A stretch of DNA of 40,168 nt from VAZQ01 sp040510075 (GCA_040510075.1 JBEVJT010000246.1:1-40168), one strand, 5' to 3'. Positions 23,928-32,053 are shown, numbered from the stretch's first letter. Made by a program: numbers and translations. The notes: generated by a model not told the origin, from the letters alone.

Positions 23928-24722
23928 ATGGGAGCAAGCGCGGTTGCCATCGCTGACACACGACCAGATGCCATTGAGTTTCGAGACAGGCTGATAGTTG
24001 CTCTCGATGTCCCTAGCGCGCCGGAGGCGCTCGCGCTTGTCGCGAGACTTGGGGACACGGTTCGATTCTACAAGGTAGGGTTGCAGCTTCAATTCGCGGG
24101 CGGCCTGGGCGTCGCCGAGACGCTCATTAATCAGGGCAAAAAGGTTTTTCTGGATTCAAAGATCTACGATGTGGGCGAGACAGTCAGGGGGGCTGTCGCG
24201 AACGTCGCCAATATGGGCGTGAACTTTGTAACCGTGCATGGGAACGGAGCTGTCATTAAGGCGGCAGTCGAAGGTCGCGGCACGCGTCCCCTCAAGATAC
24301 TTTCTGTCACCTTGCTCACGAGCCTTGATGCGAGTGACCTGGAGGAGATGGGGATTGCGTCTCGATATTCGGTTGCAGACATTGTTAGAATGCGGGCGAA
24401 AAGCGCGCTGGACGCCGGCTGCGATGGGGTCATCGCGTCCGGTCAGGAAGCCGCCGACATTCGCAAATTGGCAGGCAATCGTCTTCTGATTGTCACTCCC
24501 GGAATACGCTCCAAGAACATGGCGCGGCACGATCAGAAGCGGGTTGCGACCCCCTACGAGGCCGTCTCGGCAGGCGCCGACTATCTCGTCATGGGACGGC
24601 AAATTATTGAAAGTGATGACCCAAAGAAAATGGCAGAGTCGGTTTTTGAAGAGATAGCTTCCGGTCTAAAAGGCCGACTGGCTTTCAATTCGTCGGCAGG
24701 AGCCGGGACGGCAATTCTGTAA
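23928..24722 (+). CDS. pyrF: Orotidine 5'-phosphate decarboxylase
   Basis: 264 residues. Catalyses the last step of UMP synthesis. The catalytic set is present: IVALDVP at 23-29, K49 in FYKVG, and D76-S-K78-I-Y-D81 in the form DSKIYDVGETVRGA, where most rhizobial PyrF read DLKLHDIPNTV. FVTVHGNGA, DGVIASGQEA, LIVTPGIRSK and YLVMGRQIIESDDP follow, the last two binding the phosphate. The start ATG 23928 has AAGGAAG at 23911-23917. Codon use is less GC-rich than in neighbours, and the gene stands alone without other pyr genes. It may be the divergent clade of PyrF or a transferred copy. Confidence 0.88.
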   Translation: MGASAVAIADTRPDAIEFRDRLIVALDVPSAPEALALVARLGDTVRFYKVGLQLQFAGGLGVAETLINQGKKVFLDSKIYDVGETVRGAVANVANMGVNFVTVHGNGAVIKAAVEGRGTRPLKILSVTLLTSLDASDLEEMGIASRYSVADIVRMRAKSALDAGCDGVIASGQEAADIRKLAGNRLLIVTPGIRSKNMARHDQKRVATPYEAVSAGADYLVMGRQIIESDDPKKMAESVFEEIASGLKGRLAFNSSAGAGTAIL

Positions 24723-24799
24723 AAGCGAACCCATTGCACTTGCGCAACAGTTTGGAAAACGAAGCGAGCCCAACTGCCAATTTTGTAAAAACGAACCCA
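24718..24799. repeat. Short direct repeats TGTAAAARCGAACCCA after pyrF
   Basis: TGTAAAAGCGAACCCA at 24718-24733 (overlapping the pyrF stop) and TGTAAAAACGAACCCA at 24784-24799 differ in one base. GAAGCGAGCCCA at about 24760-24771 is a weaker third copy. Such CGAACCCA words recur between genes in several environmental genomes; their role is unknown. Confidence 0.5.
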
Positions 24800-24859
24800 A
24801 CCGCGCGGGCAAGACCTGTTACTCCCGCCGCGGCTGCCCCCAATGTACCTCCCCGGAGG

Positions 24860-26092
24860 TCAGATCGCCTGTCCGGCTCGAAAAAAACCCAGCGGGATGC
24901 GCTGGAGCGATTCGCATCCGTTGCTGGTCACGCGCAACAGGTTTCCGACCTGCACGCCCGCCGTGTAGTCCCGCGTGCTCACGTTCGGCTGGACGACGAC
25001 ACACATGTTCTCGGCGAGCGCAACGCTCTCTTTGCGCGCGGGCCTGCTCTGCGATCCCACGATGGGCGGCAGGTAGCCGCCCCCATAGCCGTGCACGAGG
25101 TCATCACAGGTCGTAAATCCGTTCGCTTCAATGGTCGAGGATGCTTCGATGAGTTCGGCTGCAACGGCTCCCGGACGGACGACTTTGGTGACGTCCTCAT
25201 AGGCCGCGACGGCCGTGGCGTGCAGGTCCTGGTATAATGAGTTCGGCTCTGCCTCCACGGTAAATCCCCGCAGCACCTGTCCGGAGTAATCCCACCACGA
25301 CGCGGAAAACTCGCAGAACACGAAATCGCCGGCGCGCAGCTTCCGCCGCGAGGGAAATTGTCTCGGCACGCACAGGTTCGGCGCTGCCATGCTGGTGCTG
25401 CCAATGAAATGAATGCCGTGCGTACCGCCAAGCCCCACATAGGCGCGTTCGATTATGTTGGCGAGATCATGCTCGCTCATCCCGGGTCTGGTGCCTCCGA
25501 TCAATGCACACATTCCGGCATCGCTCAGGGCCGCTCCGATGCGCAGCCAGTCGATTTCCTCGTCGGATTTGCGCATCCGCAAGCCGACGTATTCGGAATC
25601 GAGACTGACGATCTGAAACCGCTCCTCGAGCGTCTTCCAGCGCACCCCACTCAGCGGCCCGATGACGCCGACGCGCTTGGCCGCCTGTCGGTCAAGCTCT
25701 TCGCAAACTTTGACGATGCCTTGCTGCTCTCCCCAGCGCACGTCGGTTTCACGCGTAAGTGCGCGCGCTTGCGGCACGTGATTGCAGTATTCCACGTACA
25801 TGACCATGGGTTCGCCGGGACGGAAAATGAGCAGCGCTTCGTTGGTGCCGGGCCAGGAGGTGAGCCAGCGAACCCCATTGCCCACGCCCTGAACGCAGAC
25901 AAGCAAAACGTGGTCCACGCCGGCACGCTCCATTGCGCGCGCGAGCGCGCTTCCTCGCCGCGCGTATTCAGCATTCGAAAAACGCGGAAAGCTCTGCTCG
26001 AAGACCGGGAGCAGCTCGGGCACAAGGTCAAGCGCGCCATCGTCGCCCGTCGCTGCGCTCGCCTGTCTGCCCTGTTCCGGAACTCGCTTCAT
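24860..26092 (-). CDS. M24-family (pita-bread fold) protein lacking most metal ligands
   Basis: 410 residues. It has an N-terminal creatinase-like domain (about 35-165) and a C-terminal pita-bread domain from about 175 (MRKSDEEIDWLRIGAALSDA). M24 aminopeptidases bind two metals through Asp, Asp, His, Glu, Glu. By my alignment the positions here are E261 (CEFSASWWDYSG), Q272 (GQVLRGF), H334 (LVHGYGGG), Q368 (VVVQPNV) and Q381 (GVQVGNLLRVTSNG). Only His is kept. Creatinase has the same fold without metal, so a metal-free hydrolase or lyase is plausible. The frame continues upstream to 26215, but ATG 26092 starts the family-like part. Divergent from the TTT binding protein at 26187, 94 bp apart. 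Confidence 0.82.
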   Translation of the reverse strand: MKRVPEQGRQASAATGDDGALDLVPELLPVFEQSFPRFSNAEYARRGSALARAMERAGVDHVLLVCVQGVGNGVRWLTSWPGTNEALLIFRPGEPMVMYVEYCNHVPQARALTRETDVRWGEQQGIVKVCEELDRQAAKRVGVIGPLSGVRWKTLEERFQIVSLDSEYVGLRMRKSDEEIDWLRIGAALSDAGMCALIGGTRPGMSEHDLANIIERAYVGLGGTHGIHFIGSTSMAAPNLCVPRQFPSRRKLRAGDFVFCEFSASWWDYSGQVLRGFTVEAEPNSLYQDLHATAVAAYEDVTKVVRPGAVAAELIEASSTIEANGFTTCDDLVHGYGGGYLPPIVGSQSRPARKESVALAENMCVVVQPNVSTRDYTAGVQVGNLLRVTSNGCESLQRIPLGFFRAGQAI

Positions 26093-26186
26093 CACAGGCT
26101 CTTTTGTCGCGCTTGTGCCGAGGGCCCGGCAATGCCTAGCTTGATGCATGCGCAAGCGGCACGGCTCGCGAGGAAGGAATGATGCA

Positions 26187-27191
26187 ATGCACCAAGGATC
26201 AGTGTGGTCGGTCAAGAGATTGGGCAGATTGGGGCAGCTTGTTGCAGCATCGGCGGCGCTGTCTTGTCTTTTCGGGCCAGGCGAGAGCTTCGCGCTGGAC
26301 TACCCGATCCGCCCAGTGCACTGGGTCGTCGGATATCCCGCAGGCGGCACGACCGATATTGTGGCTCGGTTGATCGGCCAATGGCTGTCGGAGCGATTGG
26401 GGCAGCAATTCATAATCGAGAATAAGCCCGGTGCCGGCAACAACATCGGCACCCAGGCGGTGATCAACTCGCCTGCCGATGGGTACACGGTATTGCTCGT
26501 CAATCCGGCAAACGCGATCAATGCGACGCTTTATCAGAAGCTGCCCTTCAACTTCCTGCGGGACACGGCGCCGGTCGGCGGCATCATGCGGGTGCCCAAC
26601 GTCATGGAAGTCAATCCATCCATGCCGGCTAAAACCGTGGCCGAATTCATCGCCTATGCCAAGGCCAATCCGGACAAGATAAACTGGGCCTCATCCGGAA
26701 ACGGCACCTCCGTCCATCTCTCCGGCGAACTGTTCAAGATCATGACCGGCGTCGCGCTCACGCATGTGCCGTATCGCGGGTCGGCGCCCGCCCTGACCGA
26801 TCTCCTCAGCGGGACGGTGCACGTGATGTTCGACAACATGCCCTCGTCGCTCCCACACATCAAAGCCGGCACCCTGCGCGCGCTTGCGGTCACCACAGCC
26901 CAGCGTTCCCCTGCATTGCCGGATGTGCCGACGGTGAGCGAAACGGTGCCGGGCTATGAGGCAAGTGCGTTCTTCGGCATGGCCGTTCCCAAGGGCACGC
27001 CCGCGGAGATCATCGCCAAGCTCAATGCAGAGATCAATAACGGGCTGCGCGACGAGAAAGTAAAAGCGCGGCTCGCGGATCTTGGCGGGACTTTGATCCC
27101 CGGCACGCCGGAGGAGTTCGGCAAGCTCGTGGCCCAGGAAACGGAGAAATGGGCCAATGTGATCAAGACAGGAAACGTTCCGCTCGAATGA
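26187..27191 (+). CDS. TTT-type (Bug) periplasmic solute-binding protein
   Basis: 334 residues. Signal peptide in the first ~33 residues (LVAASAALSCLFGPGESFAL), then the Bug-family body: YPIRPVHWVVGYPAGGTTDIVARLIG, ENKPGAGNNIGTQAVINSPADGYTVLL, GNGTSVHLSGELFK, THVPYRGSAPALTDLLSG, LRALAVTT and a C-terminal VPKGTPAEIIAKLN. It binds a carboxylate or related small molecule for a tripartite tricarboxylate transporter. No TctA/TctB membrane genes are in the window, so it is an orphan. AGGAAGG lies 10 nt before ATG 26187. It faces away from the M24-like gene, and the shared 94-bp region may coordinate them. Confidence 0.92.
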   Translation: MHQGSVWSVKRLGRLGQLVAASAALSCLFGPGESFALDYPIRPVHWVVGYPAGGTTDIVARLIGQWLSERLGQQFIIENKPGAGNNIGTQAVINSPADGYTVLLVNPANAINATLYQKLPFNFLRDTAPVGGIMRVPNVMEVNPSMPAKTVAEFIAYAKANPDKINWASSGNGTSVHLSGELFKIMTGVALTHVPYRGSAPALTDLLSGTVHVMFDNMPSSLPHIKAGTLRALAVTTAQRSPALPDVPTVSETVPGYEASAFFGMAVPKGTPAEIIAKLNAEINNGLRDEKVKARLADLGGTLIPGTPEEFGKLVAQETEKWANVIKTGNVPLE

Positions 27192-27234
27192 GCCTTCAGC
27201 CCGCGCTGAGGTGTAATCGCACATTCAGGCCTGG

Positions 27235-27924
27235 ATGATGTCCGCAGGTCAGGCAAACACCTGGGTGGTGATCTCCGCCTATTGCGAGGAGCGGGTCATC
27301 GCCGGCGTTGTGGCCCAGGTGAAGCAGCACGGCTACCAACTGGTCGTGGTGGACGACGCCTCAACGGACAGGACAGGCGATGTCGCGCGCGCGGCGGGGG
27401 CCGTGGTCCTGCGACACCCGATCAATCTGGGCCAAGGCGCCGGGCTGCAAACCGGCCTTACCTTTGCAGTCGCACAAGGCGCCGAATACGTCGTCACGTT
27501 TGATGGCGACGGTCAGCACCATGCGCACGAGATCGGCAAGCTTATCGGCGCACTTGACGAGCACCATGCCGATTTCGCGCTGGGCAGCCGATTTCTCGGC
27601 ACCACAGTGCGCTTTCCTACGGCACGCCGGCTGCTTTTGAAACTAGCAACGTGGTTCACGCGTGTGACCACCGGCCTCCAGGTAACCGACACCCATAACG
27701 GCCTTCGCGCGATGACGCGGCGGGGAGCGGGGGCCATTGCATTGCGTCAGAACCGCATGGCGCATGCCTCCGAGATACTCCACCAGATTGCCGAGAGCGG
27801 ATTGAAATACGTCGAGGTTCCGGTCACCATCGAGTACACGGCGTATTCTCTCTCGAAAGGGCAGACGCTCGGAGACGCGCTGCTCATTCTCACCGATCTG
27901 TTCGCGCGGAGACTGCAACGATGA
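27235..27924 (+). CDS. GT2-family glycosyltransferase (DPM1-like)
   Basis: 229 residues, a GT-A fold without membrane segments. WVVISAYCEERVIAGVV opens the domain, VVVDDASTDRTGDVA gives D40-D41, PINLGQGAGLQTGL follows, and VTFDGDGQHH carries the DxD-type metal motif D90-G-D92. LGSRFLG and THNGLRAMTRRG complete the pattern of dolichyl/polyprenyl-phosphate mannose synthase-like enzymes, which load a sugar on a lipid carrier at the inner membrane. It overlaps the DUF2304 gene by 4 nt (ATGA). This two-gene arrangement is common. ATGs at 27235 and 27238 are both possible. Confidence 0.92.
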   Translation: MMSAGQANTWVVISAYCEERVIAGVVAQVKQHGYQLVVVDDASTDRTGDVARAAGAVVLRHPINLGQGAGLQTGLTFAVAQGAEYVVTFDGDGQHHAHEIGKLIGALDEHHADFALGSRFLGTTVRFPTARRLLLKLATWFTRVTTGLQVTDTHNGLRAMTRRGAGAIALRQNRMAHASEILHQIAESGLKYVEVPVTIEYTAYSLSKGQTLGDALLILTDLFARRLQR

Positions 27925-28256
27925 TAGCCCGGATTCTGCTCTCGATCCTGCTGTTTGCAGTGATGACCTATGCCGGCAGCGCGTATCGACGCTCGCCCGT
28001 TGTGGGGCTTGCTTCCGTGTTGGCGGCAGCTGGAGGTCTCTACTTCGTGTGGTTTCCCGCACATGCCAGCGCGCTCGCCGAATTGGCGGGCATCGGCCGC
28101 GGCGTCGACCTGATCATTTACACCTGGGTCGTGATCAGCCTGCTCATGCTCCTCAATCTGCACCTTAAACTGCGCGCGCAGATGGAGCTGATCACAGCGC
28201 TCGCCCGCGAAATGGCGCTTTCAGACGTGCGCCTGCCTGTGGTGCCAAGGGCTTAG
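27921..28256 (+). CDS. DUF2304 small membrane protein
   Basis: 111 residues with three membrane segments: about 3-20, 28-46 and 62-82 (GVDLIIYTWVVISLLMLLNLHLKL). This matches DUF2304, whose members are usually encoded next to GT2 enzymes like the one upstream and may assist membrane docking or flipping of the lipid-linked sugar; that is inference. The start overlaps the GT2 stop (ATGA). Its stop TAG overlaps the stop of the convergent kinase-ParB gene. Confidence 0.85.
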   Translation: MIARILLSILLFAVMTYAGSAYRRSPVVGLASVLAAAGGLYFVWFPAHASALAELAGIGRGVDLIIYTWVVISLLMLLNLHLKLRAQMELITALAREMALSDVRLPVVPRA

Positions 28257-29170
28257 AAACACCCCTCGGCCGCGCGCCCTTTCCATATTTCCCCCTCATA
28301 GCGAAAGGCTGCTGCCGCCTCCCACTCGGAGATCAGACCGTTGCTGACGGCATTCTTGACGTATTGTCGCGCGCTCACATCGCCGAGATAGGGCTCGCTG
28401 TTGGAAGCTCTGATGACACAGGTGACGAATTTCGTCTCGGTTCTCAGCGCAGCGGCGGCCCGTGCGTGTCCGTCGACGATATACAAGACGTGATCGACGT
28501 ACAGCGTGGCGATCGGCTTGTCGAGATCGAACCCGCTCCTGCGAATGCTCTCCTCAACGGTGCTGGACTGCGCGACGGAATGCTGCGTGCCCCGAGTAGG
28601 AACGAGATTTCGAGGATCGATCAGGCATGTCGGCTTCTTTTGAAAATCATGCGGTCGCGTGATTTGGCTGGCCACTTCATTGATGCTTGCGAAGGTCGTA
28701 TCCACGACGAGCTCGTAATTGCGCAGGTCGTCGATGTCCACATTGTAGTATTTCTTGAACCTGTGGATCTCGCTCTTGCGGCGGGCCAATATGGGCGCCG
28801 TTGCGTCCGCGATCGTCTGGTACCCTTCGTCGCTTCGCTGCGCGCCCACGATGCGCCGTGCTGCAGCCTGGTCCGATATGTACAGATAAACCTTCAAGGT
28901 ATCGGGCACGAAGTGCCAGGCCATGCGCGATTCCACCACCAGGTCGCCTTGCGGCAGGTGCATCAGATAGCCGTCAATGTCTCTGTCGATGCTGGCGTCT
29001 TCTTCAGCGAGCCTGTTCAATTCGAGAACCGAAACGCCGCGTTTTTGCGCAAGCTGCCGCTGTATGCCGCCGGTCGAGAGCGGCTCGACGCCGGCGATCT
29101 CGGCGAGCCGCCTCGCTATCGTCGATTTCCCGCTCCCGATGTCTCCTGCAATGGTGATCCGCAACGGCAT
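28253..29170 (-). CDS. Fusion of cytidylate-kinase-like domain with ParB/Srx-like domain
   Basis: 305 residues. The N-terminal ~175 residues look like a small nucleotide kinase: P-loop ITIAGDIGSGKSTIARRLAE with K15, a region LVVESRMAWHFVPDTLKVYLYI like the CMP-kinase DGRD strand and core, and an Arg-rich lid. Residues ~180-255 look like ParB/sulfiredoxin: LIDPRNLVPTRG, VEESIRRSGFDLDKPIATLY, then YIVDGHARAAAALR, which matches the GxRR/GxHR nucleotide-binding box. The last 50 residues hold no domain I recognise. I do not know a described protein with this order. Its function is unknown; a nucleotide- or small-molecule-phosphorylating role is possible. It starts 4 nt after the GH114-like gene, so the two form an operon. 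The stop overlaps the convergent DUF2304 stop. Confidence 0.7.
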   Translation of the reverse strand: MPLRITIAGDIGSGKSTIARRLAEIAGVEPLSTGGIQRQLAQKRGVSVLELNRLAEEDASIDRDIDGYLMHLPQGDLVVESRMAWHFVPDTLKVYLYISDQAAARRIVGAQRSDEGYQTIADATAPILARRKSEIHRFKKYYNVDIDDLRNYELVVDTTFASINEVASQITRPHDFQKKPTCLIDPRNLVPTRGTQHSVAQSSTVEESIRRSGFDLDKPIATLYVDHVLYIVDGHARAAAALRTETKFVTCVIRASNSEPYLGDVSARQYVKNAVSNGLISEWEAAAAFRYEGEIWKGRAAEGCF

Positions 29171-29174
29171 GCCT

Positions 29175-29885
29175 CTAAGCGGTTGCGTCGAGCGCGCTGG
29201 TATATTCGCCGTCCGGAGAATGGGTAACGCTCATATTGCCGAATTGCTGTGCTGCTGCTGCCGCCTGTTTGGCCGCGTTCTTCCCGCCCTCGCTCCCCTT
29301 GCGCTTGTCGAAGAAAACGAACCAAACGGGCAGGTCGGGCTTGCCGGCGCGCCGGCGCAGCGCGTCCATGTCGTGCGCGTTGCCGGCCCCCTTTTCGACA
29401 ATGATCCCATAGATGTTCGGGTGCGCCACGTAGGGCAGCGGGTCACCTTCCATCAGCCCCGGATTCTTGGCGATCACCTTCAGTCCGTGGCTTTGAGCGA
29501 GTTCGACCGCCCCAACCACATCGGCGACCGAATAGGCATCCGGATTGTCGAGTTCGATGTACTCGAAACCTTGTTTGCGGCGAGCTTCGAACTGCTCGAT
29601 CAGATTGCGCCGCCAACCCGGCCCGCGTGGATCGATCTGCCCTTCGCCATAGTCCTGCGCGGTATCGGAACTCTTGAGATAGGGCCCATACGCGTCGCGT
29701 TCCTTCCGGCTTTGCTCGGAATATTTCTCGTTGAAGAGGTTGCAATAGGCGATGCTGGTGCCGGCCGGCAGCGGCTTTGTCCAATCAAAGCCGACCTCGA
29801 TGATTTCACCGGCGGTCCCGTTGCCGGGATTGTCCGCGCCGATCTTGTACCGCAGCTTTTTGCCCACGAGCGGATTTCCTGCCAT
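29175..29885 (-). CDS. GH114-like protein, soluble paralogue 2
   Basis: 236 residues without a signal peptide or membrane segment. Shares long blocks with the C-terminal domain of the gene at 22541: GNPLVGKKLRYKIGAD, EGQIDPRGPGW, RRKQGFEYIELDNPDAYS, GLKVIAKNPGL, VAHPNIYGIIVEKGAGN and GKPDLPVWFVFF. The likely barrel strand with acidic residues is IELDNPDAY. It lacks an export signal, so it would be cytoplasmic unless a partner exports it. AGGAG lies 7 nt before ATG 29885. The kinase-ParB fusion follows after 4 nt. GH114 assignment is from motif likeness only. Confidence 0.65.
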   Translation of the reverse strand: MAGNPLVGKKLRYKIGADNPGNGTAGEIIEVGFDWTKPLPAGTSIAYCNLFNEKYSEQSRKERDAYGPYLKSSDTAQDYGEGQIDPRGPGWRRNLIEQFEARRKQGFEYIELDNPDAYSVADVVGAVELAQSHGLKVIAKNPGLMEGDPLPYVAHPNIYGIIVEKGAGNAHDMDALRRRAGKPDLPVWFVFFDKRKGSEGGKNAAKQAAAAAQQFGNMSVTHSPDGEYTSALDATA

Positions 29886-29988
29886 CGATCATCTCCTGCT
29901 GAAACCGTATCCACTATCCTGGAGCTTGCGAGGATAAGCAACCGCTGGCATTCGGGGCGATACCAGCTCTCGAGGGAGGAGCGCAAAA

Positions 29989-30963
29989 ATGAATCGTCGC
30001 GAGTTTGTAATCGGCACCGCCGCAGTGGCGGTGGCCGCGCCAAATGCCGTCGCGCAGGACGCTTATCCCAGCCATGCGGTAACGATCATCAACGCGTTTC
30101 CGCCGGGTGGCATCAACGATCTGGTCACCCGGCCGCTGGCGACGGCGATGGAGCCCATCCTCAAGCAACCGGTGGTGGTTGAAGCCAAGGCGGGAGCGGC
30201 CGGTCAAGTCGGTGCGCAGGTGGTCGCCGCTGCCAAACCTGATGGATACACGTTGCTGTCACACAACAACGGCCTCTCCGGTTACGCCGAGGTCGACAAG
30301 CTATTCGGCCGTCCGGTCAAGACCAGCCGCGCCGATTTCATTCCGCTCGCGCGGCTCGTTGCCGATCCCGTCTTGCTCCTCGTCAACGAGCAGCAGCCCT
30401 TTCACACGTTTGCCGAGTTCATCGCGGCCGCACGGGCCCATCCCGACACCATCGTCTTCAGCTCAGGCGGGCTCTATGGCGCCTCGCATTTGCCGCTTGC
30501 GTATCTCGAGCAGGCGACCGGCCCCCTGAAGCTGCGGCATCTGCCCACAAGCGGCGGCGGGCCGGCGATCCTGGCCATTCTGGGCAACAACGCGCAGGTG
30601 ACGACGCAATCCATTTCGGCGACGATGCCGCACATCCGCGCGGGGAAGCTGCGCCCACTCGCGAGTTTCGGCGCAACGCGCTCGAAAATATTGCCCGACG
30701 TGCCGACGCTGAAGGAGCTTGGCTATGATGTCGAATACTATCTCTGGGCAGGCATTTTCGCGCCGAAGGCGACCCCAGGGCCCATCGTGACGGTTCTGCG
30801 CACCGCGATTGGGCAGGCAGTGCAGTCAGACCAGTTCAAGAGTGCGCTGAGCAATGCAGGCCAGGAGCTCGCGTATCTCGACGGGCCCGAGTTTCAGAAC
30901 TTCTGGGACCTCGACGGCAAACGCACGGACCAGGCGGTCACAGCGATCGGTCGGCAGGGTTAG
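29989..30963 (+). CDS. TTT-type (Bug) periplasmic solute-binding protein
   Basis: 324 residues. The N-terminus MNRREFVIGTAAVAVAAPNA is a signal with an RR pair, possibly Tat, cleaved near AVAQ-D. The body has YPSHAVTIINAFPPGGINDLVTRPLA, VVEAKAGAAGQVGAQVVAAAKPDGYTLL-type sequence, FSSGGLYGASHLPLAYLEQ and LPDVPTLKELGYDVEYYLWAGIFAPKATPGPIV. No cognate membrane genes nearby. GGAGG-type ribosome site about 10 nt upstream. It is divergent from the GH114-like gene at 29885, with 103 bp between. Confidence 0.92.
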   Translation: MNRREFVIGTAAVAVAAPNAVAQDAYPSHAVTIINAFPPGGINDLVTRPLATAMEPILKQPVVVEAKAGAAGQVGAQVVAAAKPDGYTLLSHNNGLSGYAEVDKLFGRPVKTSRADFIPLARLVADPVLLLVNEQQPFHTFAEFIAAARAHPDTIVFSSGGLYGASHLPLAYLEQATGPLKLRHLPTSGGGPAILAILGNNAQVTTQSISATMPHIRAGKLRPLASFGATRSKILPDVPTLKELGYDVEYYLWAGIFAPKATPGPIVTVLRTAIGQAVQSDQFKSALSNAGQELAYLDGPEFQNFWDLDGKRTDQAVTAIGRQG

Positions 30964-30987
30964 CCCTATTCTCGTCCACTCGGGAAG

Positions 30988-31015
30988 GGGCCCTTTAAGC
31001 AAGCACTCAGGGCCC
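30988..31015. repeat. Hairpin GGGCCCT/AGGGCCC after the TTT binding protein
   Basis: Perfect 7-bp arms at 30988-30994 and 31009-31015 around a 14-nt loop, 25 nt after the stop. No U-tract follows, so a terminator role is doubtful. The rest of the 176-nt gap to 31140 holds no gene I can support. Confidence 0.35.
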
Positions 31016-31139
31016 GAGCCGAATTCCGTTTGCGCTCAATAGGTTGGAACCGATGCCCGCATGTGGGATCGTGTCGGGCCGTGGCCCCGGATTGAACCTT
31101 GCGGGTCCCTCGCGCGACCAACAGGGCAAGGGGGTGCTC

Positions 31140-31808
31140 ATGCACAAGTCACGGATTCGGGGCGCCATCGCGGCAATGGTCGCGCTGTTCGCCGCCACCA
31201 CTTTCGCCGCCACGACCACACCGGCTGCGGCCAATCAGTTCAATCTGTTTGGCCCGCTCTTCGGCTATGTGCCTACCGATAACGGCAACGAGGTGCGAGC
31301 CGATTTGCGCCGGCGCGTCGTTGATTTTCGCGTCAACGAGGCGCCTGGCTCGATCGTTGTCGATACAGCCAACACGTATCTGTATTTCGTTCTGCCGGGC
31401 GGTAAAGCCATCCGCTACGGCATCGGTGTCGGACGCGAGGGGTTCACCTGGTCCGGCGTGAAGAACGTCGAGCGCAAGGCCGAGTGGCCGGACTGGACAC
31501 CGCCCCCCGAGATGATCGCCCGATCGCCTTACCTGCCCCGCTTCACTGCCGGGGGTGAAGGCAATCCGCTCGGCGCGCGCGCACTCTATTTGAGCGGCTC
31601 GGCCTACCGCATTCACGGCACCAATGCGCCCTGGACCATCGGCAGTCGCGCCTCTTCCGGGTGCATTCGCATGACCAACTCCGATGTCGTCGATCTCTAT
31701 GATCGCGTGCAGGTCGGCACGAAGGTCATCGTACTGCCGGCCGAGTCCCGTGCGGGGCCTGGTTATGGAGAACGCCGCGCCGGCGCCGGCCTGTTCGGGC
31801 TGTTCTAA
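31140..31808 (+). CDS. L,D-transpeptidase (YkuD family)
   Basis: 222 residues. Signal peptide in the first ~31 residues, cleaved near AAA-N. The YkuD domain runs from about 68 to 200: GSIVVDTANTYLYFVLPGGKAI, GIGVGREGFTWSG, then the catalytic block YRIHGTNAPWTIG at 156-168 with H159 and SSGCIRM at 172-178 with nucleophile C175. Such enzymes form 3-3 crosslinks in peptidoglycan or attach lipoproteins or porins to it in the periplasm. AAGGGGG lies 5 nt or so before ATG 31140. The upstream frame to 31044 has no signal character. Confidence 0.93.
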   Translation: MHKSRIRGAIAAMVALFAATTFAATTTPAAANQFNLFGPLFGYVPTDNGNEVRADLRRRVVDFRVNEAPGSIVVDTANTYLYFVLPGGKAIRYGIGVGREGFTWSGVKNVERKAEWPDWTPPPEMIARSPYLPRFTAGGEGNPLGARALYLSGSAYRIHGTNAPWTIGSRASSGCIRMTNSDVVDLYDRVQVGTKVIVLPAESRAGPGYGERRAGAGLFGLF

Positions 31809-31823
31809 GTCCCGCACCAAAAA

Positions 31824-31844
31824 GTCCGGGCTCGTAGCCCGGAC
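31824..31844 (-). terminator. Strong hairpin with flanking A-run, terminator-like on the minus strand
   Basis: GTCCGGGCT-CGT-AGCCCGGAC is a perfect 9-bp stem. AAAAA precedes it on the plus strand (31819-31823), so only a minus-strand transcript would have the U-tract. No minus-strand gene feeds into it from the right. It may be a repeat (the GTAGCCCGGA word is common in this order) or may still stop plus-strand transcripts after the transpeptidase gene. Confidence 0.4.
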
Positions 31845-31933
31845 GGGCGCCAGCGATATCGGACTTCGGCGGACTGTACCCGCAGCTGGCGGCTGCGAAG
31901 GCGGGTCACTAATGCGGGCGCCGCACTAATTCG

Positions 31934-32047
31934 ATGACAAAAGATGAACTGGCAATCCAGTTGATCAAGATTGCGCTCGGCGGCGCCCTGGGCGCGTATT
32001 TTGTCTGGTGGAGCCTGGAAGTGCTGCAGCGCCTTCCGCCGCATTAG
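31934..32047 (+). CDS. 37-residue small membrane peptide ahead of the DUF805 gene
   Basis: ATG 31934 to TAG 32045-32047. The peptide is MTKDELAIQLIKIAL, then GGALGAYFVWWSLEVLQRLPPH: a charged N-terminus, one membrane helix and a short polar tail. Its stop is 6 nt before the DUF805 start, so the two are probably cotranscribed. Codon use resembles neighbouring genes. The upstream ribosome site is poor. No family recognised. Confidence 0.5.
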   Translation: MTKDELAIQLIKIALGGALGAYFVWWSLEVLQRLPPH

Positions 32048-32053
32048 GACAAG

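Noticed and set aside
28977..30182. 401-codon open frame on the plus strand
   Set aside because: Runs antisense through both the GH114-like gene and the kinase-ParB gene and then into the binding protein in another frame; no domain is recognisable.
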